Shown: one piece after another, positions 1-5,045 of the stretch
How the letters are laid out: every line of letters begins with the position of its first letter
How positions within the stretch are numbered: the first letter of the stretch is position 1
Assembly: GCA_028707675.1 (NCBI GenBank)
Contig: JAQWAM010000154.1
Coordinates: 1 to 5,045 of the forward strand
Source: Kiritimatiellia bacterium
GTDB taxonomy: Bacteria > Verrucomicrobiota > Kiritimatiellia > RFP12 > UBA1067
Reading direction: 5' to 3'
Length of the DNA: 5,045 nt
Position numbers and translations under genes: made by a program
Notes under the pieces: model-generated
Database searches by the model: none
Seen by the model: only the letters and a program-made list of their open reading frames with translations
What the model was told of the DNA's origin: nothing

Positions 1-357
1 GGTGCCGCCGTCATCGGGCTGGGGCTGCTGGCCCGCGCCGGCGGCGTCGGACTGTGTTTGGCTGGCAGCCGCCTGAATGTCAAAGAGCGGCTGTTTGTAG
101 CGGTGGCGTTCTCGCCCAAGGCCACGGTTCAGGCTGCCATCGGTTCCGCGCCGCTGCTGGCCATGCGCGCCGCAGGCATGGACACCGCTCCCGGTGATCT
201 GATTCTTGCGGTGGCTGTGTTGAGCATAGTGCTGACAGCCCCTGCCGGAGCCTGGGCGATTTCAGCCCTGGGCAGCCGTGTGCTTGAGATTGCCCCTGAA
301 AACGAGCATGAAGCCTATGACGCCGCTGTGGAGAGTGAAGCGGGCAATCAAGACTGA
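1..357 (+). CDS. Cation:proton antiporter (CPA/Na+/H+ exchanger family), C-terminal fragment
   Basis: The reading frame is open from the first base of the window, so the N-terminal part (most of the roughly 400-residue family length) lies outside. The visible 118 codons hold a hydrophobic stretch at the very start, then the motif FSPKATVQAAIG at bases 109-144. A serine/proline-lysine-ATVQAA motif is a hallmark of late membrane helices in Na+/H+ and K+/H+ exchangers of the PF00999 superfamily (NhaP and NHA/SLC9B-like). A last hydrophobic helix (ILAVAVLSIVLTAPAGAWAI) follows, then a short acidic cytoplasmic tail ending in NQD. The protein would sit in the inner membrane and exchange protons for Na+ or K+ in pH or salt homeostasis. 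The ion cannot be decided from this fragment. The stop codon lies inside the end of the convergent ABC ATPase gene (10-bp tail-to-tail overlap). Family call is from recognised motif and hydrophobicity; subfamily is uncertain. Confidence 0.82.
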   Translation, partial: GAAVIGLGLLARAGGVGLCLAGSRLNVKERLFVAVAFSPKATVQAAIGSAPLLAMRAAGMDTAPGDLILAVAVLSIVLTAPAGAWAISALGSRVLEIAPENEHEAYDAAVESEAGNQD

Positions 358-1277
358 GAATCAGTGATGTTTTTGAGGTAGGCGGACTCGAGGTCGCCGC
401 CGCGGGTGACGGTGGAGACATCGCTTTGGGCGAGCAGCGCGGGCAGCAGGCTGCGGTTGATGTCCTCGGCCGTGCAACGGCGCGGGTCGTAGCGGCAGAC
501 CAGAGCGGAAGCCTCCGGGTCGAACGAGAGGTTCGCGTCCGGCGCGGCGGCGGACAGAGCTGCGTAGTCGGCGGGTTCGCCCGCGACACGGTATACGAGT
601 GTGCTGTCTTTGCCGATCACCTCTTCCAGCGTGGCCACGCGCGCGGTCCGGCCTTTCTCGATGAAGGCTATATGGTCACACATGACCTCGATGTCGTGCA
701 GGTTGTGCGAACTGATGAGGATGGTCTGCTGTCCGCGGCGGCGGGTGATGAAGGCGCGCATGTGCGCGACCTCGCGCGGGTCGAGCCCGCTGAGGGGCTC
801 GTCCAGCAGCACAACCTCGGGATGGCCGATGAAGCACTGGGCGATCATCACGCGCTTGCGCATGCCGTGCGAGAGTGCGCGGATCGGTGAAGCGATGCGG
901 TCGCCGAGATGAACCTCTTTGAGCATGGCGGCGGCGGAATCGGCGGCAGCCTGACGGGTGAGCCCCTGCAACAGACCGTAATGGGTCAGCAGCTCTTGCG
1001 GGCGGCTCTCCAGCGGCAACTCGGAATCCTGCGGCAGGATCGTCACGCGGCCGCAATGGGCGGCGGGGTTAAAGGGGCCTTCGTTCAGAAGGTTGACGGA
1101 GCCGGAGGTGATGTGCAGGAAACCGGCCACGGACATCATCCAGGTGGTTTTTCCCGCGCCGTTGGCGCCGACCAGACCCATTAAGGCGAAGCGCGGCACG
1201 GACAAGGTCAGGCCGTCTAAGGCCCGCCGCGAGCCGTAGCGTTTCACCAGGTCTTTTGTTTCAATCGCGTGGAACAT
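348..1277 (-). CDS. ABC transporter ATP-binding protein (ABC-2 exporter type)
   Basis: This 309-residue protein is the nucleotide-binding subunit that hydrolyses ATP to drive the permease encoded just upstream. All core motifs are visible: A-loop Tyr14, Walker A GANGAGKT (37-44), Q-loop Gln83 in ILPQD, signature LSHGMRKR (135-142), Walker B VVLLDEP (155-161) with catalytic Glu160, D-loop SGLD (163-166), and switch His191 in SSHNL. The signature is LSHGM rather than LSGGQ, a variant common among drug, bacitracin and Na+ export ATPases (CcmA/YhaQ/NatA-like). Residues from about 225 to the end form a C-terminal extension of the kind often found in this subfamily. The gene follows the permease after only 3 bp (CTT) and has no clear Shine-Dalgarno sequence of its own, suggesting translational coupling. 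The substrate cannot be inferred. Its last codons overlap the end of the convergent antiporter gene. Confidence 0.95.
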   Translation of the reverse strand: MFHAIETKDLVKRYGSRRALDGLTLSVPRFALMGLVGANGAGKTTWMMSVAGFLHITSGSVNLLNEGPFNPAAHCGRVTILPQDSELPLESRPQELLTHYGLLQGLTRQAAADSAAAMLKEVHLGDRIASPIRALSHGMRKRVMIAQCFIGHPEVVLLDEPLSGLDPREVAHMRAFITRRRGQQTILISSHNLHDIEVMCDHIAFIEKGRTARVATLEEVIGKDSTLVYRVAGEPADYAALSAAAPDANLSFDPEASALVCRYDPRRCTAEDINRSLLPALLAQSDVSTVTRGGDLESAYLKNITDSQS

Positions 1278-1280
1278 AAG

Positions 1281-2186
1281 TCAAACGTCGCGTTTGCGGA
1301 AAAAGGCGTAACCGGTCAGGAGGTAACAGAAGCCGAGCGTGACCAGATAGGTAAAGCCTGTCACCAGCGGCGCGGCCGCATCGCGCCAAAGGAGCATCTT
1401 GTGGTCGTCAGGGATCAGCACTCCCATGTATGGCAGGTAGGCGCGCCAGCCGGTTTCGGCGGTGAAGTGGCGGATCATAATCGAAATCACAAAGCAGAAG
1501 GTGATCGCTATGATGCCCATGATCGTGGCCTTGCTGGCCGAGCGGGTCAGGTGCGATAGCCCCATGGCGAGGCCCAGATAGGGGATTGAGTAAACCCATG
1601 CGCGCAATGACCACTGCAGGATGTTCAGCAGCAGGTCTGGTGTGCCGGAGCCGGCCAGACGGTATTTGGCCACTGCATAAGCGCCGATACCGCTGAGCAG
1701 CAGCGACAGGCCGATCATGATAACCTGGCCGACAAACTTGCCCGCTGACCAGCAGACGCGCGAGGTGCGGAATATCACATAGCGCACGGCACCGGAGCCA
1801 ATGTCCTCTGCGATGCGGTTGCCTGCCACCAGCACTACCAGCATTGGGGTGTAGAAGAAGGCGAACCAGGCGTAAATCAGCTCGACCGGATGTTTGCCGG
1901 TGAGGTCATGCAGGACCATGTCGTTCTGCGTGACATTCTTCATGATGCGCTGGAATTGTTTGGATTTCCAGAGGGCGGTCGAGACCACACCCGCCTGTTC
2001 CGATTGCGGCAGCTGCAGCATGGAGGCAAGCTCTTTTTCCATGCGGTGCAGGAGGTTGATCGACCAGTGCATGGTGCAGACGGCGGCGGCCATGTAAAGC
2101 AGCAGCACCACCAGCGCCCGGCGGCTGCGCATCGCGTCGAACCACTCGTAGCGGGCCACGCGCCAAATCTGCCGGATGCCGTTCAT
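1281..2186 (-). CDS. ABC-2 type transporter permease
   Basis: This 301-residue inner-membrane protein is the transmembrane partner of the ATPase encoded 3 bp downstream. I see six likely membrane helices, at about 24-41, 103-122, 150-173, 194-213, 219-238 and 273-294. That matches the one-domain ABC-2 permease fold, in which two copies usually pair. The cytoplasmic segment between helices 2 and 3 (RIAEDIGSGAVRYVIFRTSR, 124-143) has the layout of the usual ABC-2 coupling loop, where a conserved acidic residue and a G-T/A-[LV]-R pattern precede the next helix. The ending GYAFFRKRDV is also typical of this family. Between helices 1 and 2 is a roughly 60-residue, partly charged extracytoplasmic loop (42-102). 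The ATG shares an ATGA overlap with the stop codon of the upstream gene, and an AGGGAA ribosome site sits 6 bases before it. Substrate unknown. Confidence 0.92.
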   Translation of the reverse strand: MNGIRQIWRVARYEWFDAMRSRRALVVLLLYMAAAVCTMHWSINLLHRMEKELASMLQLPQSEQAGVVSTALWKSKQFQRIMKNVTQNDMVLHDLTGKHPVELIYAWFAFFYTPMLVVLVAGNRIAEDIGSGAVRYVIFRTSRVCWSAGKFVGQVIMIGLSLLLSGIGAYAVAKYRLAGSGTPDLLLNILQWSLRAWVYSIPYLGLAMGLSHLTRSASKATIMGIIAITFCFVISIMIRHFTAETGWRAYLPYMGVLIPDDHKMLLWRDAAAPLVTGFTYLVTLGFCYLLTGYAFFRKRDV

Positions 2187-2944
2187 CGGCGGTTCCCTGA
2201 CGGCGGGCGGCGCGGGGCCGCGTTCTCAAGCTTGTCCTGCACCGCGATCAGCGGCTCGGCCACACCGGGGTCGATGAAGTCGGTCAGCTCGATCATGGAG
2301 ACCTCGCCGCGCTGCTCATCCGTGACGAACTCGTGGAACTCGTTGTAGGTATCGGCCAGAACGGACGTCATGTCGTTGACCGCGCGCGTGGTGTCTTCGG
2401 GTGTCAGCGCATCAGAGACGGCCAGCATGTCGGCGAAATCCTGCGCGGCGTAATACAGGCGCTCGTTCATGGTGTTGACGGCCTCGTCGAAAAGCACAGC
2501 CTGCGCAGCGGTGAATTTCAGGCGGTTATGCCATTGGGCGCGAGCGATTTCGACGCGGGTTTTCCAGAGTTCCTTGGCCTCGTCGATACGGGCCTTCAGG
2601 TCTTCGGGCGACATCTCCCGCCGTTGTCTCCTGCCGCCGCGACGGCCGACCTCGTTAGTAGAGCCTCCGGATGCGCTGACTGTAACCTTGTTGCTGGCCG
2701 AAGAGTCCTGTTCCGGCGCGTTTTTTTCGCTGGCGCGAGTGACCTTGGTGGCGCGGTCGGGGATTTTCACCATGCGGGTGAAGGCGTTCACGCGGTTCTC
2801 CCTGTCGCCGCGTTCCGCGCGCTTTTGGAGTTCCTTCATCTCCTTTTTGGCCGTGCGCAGCTCTTCTTTTGGCGCCCAGCCGCCTATGACAAGACCCAGC
2901 AATAAAACAAACGGAAACAAAAGCATCAGTTTCATACATTTCAT
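2183..2944 (-). CDS. Membrane-anchored helical/coiled-coil protein of unknown function, first gene of ABC exporter operon
   Basis: I do not recognise this protein. With the ATG at 2944 it has 253 residues; a TTG at 2953 (+3 residues) and an ATG at 2935 (-3) are alternatives. Numbering below is from the TTG. A hydrophobic segment (about 9-25, LMLLFPFVLLLGLVIGG) acts as signal anchor or uncleaved signal. It is followed by a Lys/Glu/Arg-rich probable coiled coil (29-60), then a low-complexity Ser/Asn/Gly linker (75-100) and an Arg-rich patch GRRGGRRQRR (103-112). A helical domain follows (115-245) with two phrases, FTAAQAVLFDEAVN and LTPEDTTRAVNDM, that loosely recall the LTxxQ helices of Spy/CpxP-like periplasmic proteins. 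That likeness is weak. The C-terminus is PRRPPSGNRR. The stop overlaps the permease start (ATGA), so it is probably an accessory or sensor subunit of the exporter. Topology is uncertain, because both sides of the membrane helix are positively charged. Confidence 0.8.
   Translation of the reverse strand: MKCMKLMLLFPFVLLLGLVIGGWAPKEELRTAKKEMKELQKRAERGDRENRVNAFTRMVKIPDRATKVTRASEKNAPEQDSSASNKVTVSASGGSTNEVGRRGGRRQRREMSPEDLKARIDEAKELWKTRVEIARAQWHNRLKFTAAQAVLFDEAVNTMNERLYYAAQDFADMLAVSDALTPEDTTRAVNDMTSVLADTYNEFHEFVTDEQRGEVSMIELTDFIDPGVAEPLIAVQDKLENAAPRRPPSGNRR
2193..2198 (-). promoter_or_regulatory. Ribosome binding site of the permease gene
   Basis: Read on the minus strand, AGGGAA lies 6 bases before the permease ATG at 2186. 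It sits inside the last codons of the upstream gene, next to the ATGA stop/start overlap, and fixes the permease start. This supports coupled translation of the two genes. Confidence 0.6.
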
Positions 2945-2948
2945 TATA
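2943..2948 (-). promoter_or_regulatory. Putative -10 box (TATAAT) of the ABC exporter operon
   Basis: The minus strand reads TATAAT at 2948-2943, a perfect sigma70 -10 hexamer in a local AT-rich patch (TTTTTGTGTATAATGAAATG). No good -35 hexamer lies 16-18 bp upstream (TAACGA at 17 bp); TTGTAA is present only at a 20-bp spacing. Transcription would start near 2936, almost exactly at the ATG at 2935. The mRNA would then be leaderless, which fits the lack of any Shine-Dalgarno sequence in front of the three candidate start codons. The match could be chance in an AT-rich patch. Confidence 0.4.
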
Positions 2949-2966
2949 CACAAAAATTCGCGCGGT

Positions 2967-2982
2967 CGTTACAATTCGTTAC
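2967..2982 (-). promoter_or_regulatory. GTAAC-N5-GTAAC direct repeat, possible CpxR/OmpR-type operator
   Basis: The minus strand reads GTAACGAATTGTAACG: two GTAACG copies with a 10-bp period (one helical turn). The near copy lies about 20 bp upstream of the TATAAT box, where a -35 box would otherwise be. The known E. coli CpxR consensus is GTAAA-N5-GTAAA, and OmpR/PhoB-family regulators in general bind direct half-sites at 10-11 bp spacing, often replacing a weak -35. The similarity is seen in the sequence. That a response regulator binds here is inference, and no regulator gene is in the window. Confidence 0.3.
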
Positions 2983-3057
2983 GGCGCGAGATGCGACGGC
3001 GCGCGCGAAATCCGATGAGCCCGGTCGCCAACCAGCACGCGCGCGGAGACTGGGTTC

Positions 3058-3086
3058 TTGATCTTGGCCGCCGCAAGCAATAACAT
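3058..3086 (+). promoter_or_regulatory. Putative sigma70 promoter of the CDF transporter gene
   Basis: TTGATC (3058-3063, four of six matches to TTGACA) is followed after exactly 17 bp by TAACAT (3081-3086, four of six matches to TATAAT). A transcript would start near 3093 and give a leader of about 25 bases before the ATG at 3118. If real, this rules out the in-frame TTG at 3058 as the start codon, since it would lie inside the -35 box. Confidence 0.4.
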
Positions 3087-3117
3087 AAAGGGAACAGAAC
3101 AAAAAACGGACTGGGCT

Positions 3118-4035
3118 ATGAATGACCGGAATGTGACAGGACATGAGCGGACAGCAGCGGCCAACCGAGTGACATGGCTCGGGTTTGGAGTCAATTTAGT
3201 TCTGGCAACCTTTAAGATGGCAGCGGGGATTTTCGGGCACAGCGGAGCCATGGTCGCCGACGCCATGCACTCGTTTTCCGATTTCGCCACTGACATTGTT
3301 GTGCTGGTCAGCTTCAGGCTCGGCAGCAAGCCGGCGGACGACGGGCACAAGTACGGGCACGGCAAGTATGAGACGCTGGCCGCGGCCATCATCGGCGGCG
3401 CGCTGCTGCTGGCGGGTTCGGGTATTTTATGGAGCGGCGCCGTCACAGTCTGGCACAGCGTCAGAGGCGAACATCCGGCGGCGCCCGGCGGCAACGCGTT
3501 GGCTGCCGCGATTGTAAGCCTCGTTTTTAAGGAATGGCTCTACCGTCGCACGGTGGCTCTCGGGAAACGCATTAACAGTCAAACGGTTGTGGCAAATGCC
3601 TGGCACCACCGTTCGGACGCTCTGTCATCGGGCGGCGCGCTGATCGGTATCGGAGGCGCCATGGTTCTGGGAGAGCGGTGGCGTGTCCTCGACCCTCTTG
3701 CCGCGCTCGTATTGAGCCTGTTCATCATCAAGGTTGCCCTTGAAATCCTGGCCGTCAGCATAAGGGAGTTGTCTGAAGAGGCGCTGTCGGATGAGGTTGA
3801 GGCGGAGATCATGCGGATTGCCGCAGCCTGCCCGGGCGTCAGTCATCCGCACAACCTGAGGACCAGGCGCATCGGACCGGACATCGCGGTGGACATCCAT
3901 GTCCGTGTGGCCGCCGACATGCGCGTTGACGAAGCCCACGCGATCACGTCTAAAATAGAGTCAGAGATCCGGCGCAGGTTCGGTCAAACATCATTTGTCT
4001 CGATCCACATCGAACCGGAGGTCTACGCGGTCTAG
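3118..4035 (+). CDS. Cation diffusion facilitator (CDF) family metal transporter, probably zinc
   Basis: This 305-residue inner-membrane protein would export divalent metal, most likely Zn2+, in exchange for protons. The membrane domain has about six helices (roughly residues 18-200) and a cytoplasmic C-terminal domain follows (about 215-305), the normal CDF plan and length. The transport site is intact: His51-xxx-Asp55 in helix 2 and His163-xxx-Asp167 (HHRSD) in helix 5, the arrangement typical of Zn/Cd carriers. Mn-type CDFs have DxxxD in helix 5. Other family marks are ADAMHSFSD (47-55) and the loop KYGHGKYE (78-85). In the C-terminal domain His245 (HNLRTR), His261, His274, His297 and Glu299 line up by position with the zinc-binding residues of E. 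coli YiiP, with Glu in place of its Asp285. I chose ATG 3118 over an in-frame TTG at 3058 (with GGAG 9 bases before it) because of the promoter at 3058-3086 and the usual short N-terminus. It ends with tandem stops TAG TGA. Confidence 0.93.
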   Translation: MNDRNVTGHERTAAANRVTWLGFGVNLVLATFKMAAGIFGHSGAMVADAMHSFSDFATDIVVLVSFRLGSKPADDGHKYGHGKYETLAAAIIGGALLLAGSGILWSGAVTVWHSVRGEHPAAPGGNALAAAIVSLVFKEWLYRRTVALGKRINSQTVVANAWHHRSDALSSGGALIGIGGAMVLGERWRVLDPLAALVLSLFIIKVALEILAVSIRELSEEALSDEVEAEIMRIAAACPGVSHPHNLRTRRIGPDIAVDIHVRVAADMRVDEAHAITSKIESEIRRRFGQTSFVSIHIEPEVYAV

Positions 4036-4110
4036 TGACATGGCGAGAAACGGCGGACGGTAAAAACATTGTCATTGTTAAACGTTGTGAATGAAAGAAA
4101 GGGGAGGGCA
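4036..4110. other. Short intergenic gap between the CDF and sialidase-like genes
   Basis: These 75 bp hold a tandem CATTGT repeat at 4067-4078. I see no convincing rho-independent terminator hairpin and no promoter with a good -10 box. TTGTCA at 4069 has only TGAAAG at 17 bp spacing. Co-transcription of the two genes is possible, though their functions look unrelated. Confidence 0.4.
4098..4108 (+). promoter_or_regulatory. Purine-rich ribosome binding site of the sialidase-like gene
   Basis: AAAGGGGAGGG lies immediately before GTG 4111. GGAGG ends 3 bases before it and AAGGGG ends 6 bases before it. This strong site favours GTG 4111 over the in-frame GTG at 4087, which has no such sequence. 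Confidence 0.55.
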
Positions 4111-5045
4111 GTGAAGACATTGTATGCGGGATGGGTGTTGGCTGGCGCGCTGTGCGCGGTATCCTCGGAGGCGGATGAGGCTAATCTGAAGACAGTTGAT
4201 TTATCACAGGATATTGGGCGGCACGTGGTGATCGCCGAAGGCACGCCGGAGGTGTACCAGGGACATCCGACCACGGTGTCCTTGCCGGGCGGGCGGACGG
4301 TGTTCTGCGTGTGGTGCGTGAACCACGGCGGCGCGGCCGGGCCGATGGCGCGCAGCGACGACGGCGGCAGGACGTGGACGCGGCTGGATGAGCGCATGCC
4401 GGAAGGGTATTGGACACATCAGAACTGTCCCAGCATCTACCGTCTGATTGATCCGCGGGGCAAGGCGCGGCTATGGGTTTGGTCGGCGGCCAAAGGCCCG
4501 GGGCAAGGCGCGCCGATGCCCAGCGTCATGAGCGAGGACGAAGGCGAGACCTGGCGGGAGATGCCGCCCTTGGGCGAGGCGTTCTATTGCGTAATGACCT
4601 TCAGCAGCATGGTGCGGCTGAAAGACGGCAGCTATCTGGGCCTTTACCACAGGGGCGAGGGCAAGGGCGAGGGGCGCAAGTTTCTCGAGGTCGTGCAAAG
4701 TGTGAGCCGTGACGGCGGGTTCACATGGAGCGAGCCGCGCTCGGTGGCCAATGTCGGAGGCAAGATGCTGTGCGAGCCCTTCGTGTTCCGTGCGCCGGAC
4801 GGCAATGAACTGTGTGCGCTTCTTCGCGAGAACACGCACAAGGGATACAGCATGCAGATGTTCAGCCGCGACGAGGGCGCGACGTGGAGCGCGCCGGTTG
4901 ACACGTCGTGGGGTTTGACCGGCGACCGCCACATGGGCGTGTGCGCGCCGGACGGTCGTCTGGTGGTGGCTTTCCGCGACCAGGCGCCGCAGTCGCTCAC
5001 CAAGGGGCACTTCGTGGCGTGGGTGGGGACGTACGACGACATCCG
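4111..5045 (+). CDS. Secreted sialidase-like (BNR/Asp-box beta-propeller) protein, 3' end beyond window
   Basis: The frame is open to the window edge; 311 residues are visible. The start is GTG, set by the purine-rich site just before it. The N-terminus ([20 protein letters not shown]) reads as a signal peptide with a possible cut after SEA at about residue 22, so the product is probably exported. Four Asp boxes of pattern SxDxGxTW begin at residues 82, 141, 199 and 252, each ending one blade of a sialidase-type beta-propeller. The wording around them ([47 protein letters not shown]) matches what I recall of the family labelled sialidase or exo-alpha-sialidase in PVC-group bacteria. True GH33 enzymes release terminal sialic acid using an arginine triad whose first arginine is in an FRIP-like motif. 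Here that place reads VYQGHPTT (48-55) with no arginine. The substrate is therefore unproven; a non-sialic-acid glycan hydrolase or binding protein is possible. Confidence 0.88.
   Translation, partial: MKTLYAGWVLAGALCAVSSEADEANLKTVDLSQDIGRHVVIAEGTPEVYQGHPTTVSLPGGRTVFCVWCVNHGGAAGPMARSDDGGRTWTRLDERMPEGYWTHQNCPSIYRLIDPRGKARLWVWSAAKGPGQGAPMPSVMSEDEGETWREMPPLGEAFYCVMTFSSMVRLKDGSYLGLYHRGEGKGEGRKFLEVVQSVSRDGGFTWSEPRSVANVGGKMLCEPFVFRAPDGNELCALLRENTHKGYSMQMFSRDEGATWSAPVDTSWGLTGDRHMGVCAPDGRLVVAFRDQAPQSLTKGHFVAWVGTYDDI

Noticed and set aside
80..589. 169-codon minus-strand open frame across the antiporter and ABC ATPase ends, Arg/Pro/Ser-rich
   Set aside because: It is a shadow of two well-supported genes in GC-rich DNA, has low-complexity composition and no recognisable motif.
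426..890. 154-codon plus-strand frame antisense to the ABC ATPase
   Set aside because: It lies fully inside the ATPase gene, whose motifs are complete, and its composition is typical of an antisense shadow.
2986..3057. GC-rich stretch with GCGCGCG runs between the divergent genes, checked for a hairpin, small ORF or sorting-signal remnant
   Set aside because: The runs are simple GC repeats. I found no stable-looking stem with loop, no conserved RNA motif and no convincing peptide.
2333..3083. Plus-strand frames opposite the unknown anchored protein (2333-2905 and 2469-3083)
   Set aside because: The minus frame has a membrane anchor, coherent helical composition and coupling to the permease. 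The plus frames have none of these and no ribosome site.
4040..4063. Seven-codon ATG frame (MARNGGR) between the CDF and sialidase-like genes, as a possible leader peptide
   Set aside because: It has no ribosome site or attenuator-like hairpin and is short enough to be chance.
4132..4164. Lipobox in the sialidase-like signal sequence (LAGALC)
   Set aside because: The residue before Cys is Leu, not Gly/Ala/Ser, so it does not fit the lipoprotein signal. An ordinary signal-peptidase site after SEA is more likely.
4471..5042. Long minus-strand frames (179 and 132 codons) at the right edge
   Set aside because: They lie opposite the sialidase-like gene, whose four Asp boxes prove the plus frame is the real one.

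Overview
This is a GC-rich bacterial chromosome segment with tightly packed genes. It holds five protein-coding genes, two of them cut by the window edges. The mix of a secreted Asp-box sialidase-like protein (a type I associate with Planctomycetota, Lentisphaerota, Kiritimatiellota and some Bacteroidota), GC-rich codons and frequent GTG starts suggests an environmental or host-associated bacterium, possibly of the PVC group. That taxonomic guess is inference from gene content only. There are no RNA genes, insertion sequences, CRISPR arrays or phage genes that I can see.

Layout. Bases 1-357 (+) are the C-terminal end of a Na+/H+ or K+/H+ antiporter of the CPA superfamily. It converges on, and overlaps by 10 bp, a three-gene leftward operon at 2944-348 (-). 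In transcription order the operon encodes a membrane-anchored, helix-rich protein of unknown function, an ABC-2 type permease, and an ABC ATPase. The first two genes share an ATGA stop/start overlap and the last two are separated by 3 bp, so the three products very probably work together as one exporter with an accessory protein.

A divergent intergenic region (about 2945-3117) separates this operon from a rightward cation diffusion facilitator (CDF) gene at 3118-4035 (+), which has an intact zinc-type HxxxD/HxxxD metal site. On the operon side there is a TATAAT box almost touching the start codons, with a GTAAC-N5-GTAAC direct repeat where a -35 box would be. That arrangement resembles the binding site of CpxR/OmpR-family regulators. 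On the CDF side there is a plausible sigma70 promoter that supports the ATG start.

After a 75-bp gap a secreted sialidase-like (BNR/Asp-box) gene starts at about 4111 (+) and runs off the right edge. It has four Asp boxes but no FRIP-type arginine motif in the visible part.

The most interesting candidate is the operon headed by the unknown anchored protein: a possible envelope-stress-type regulatory site, a possibly leaderless start, and a coiled-coil/arginine-rich protein coupled to an ABC-2 exporter. No clearly new system can be proved from the sequence alone.
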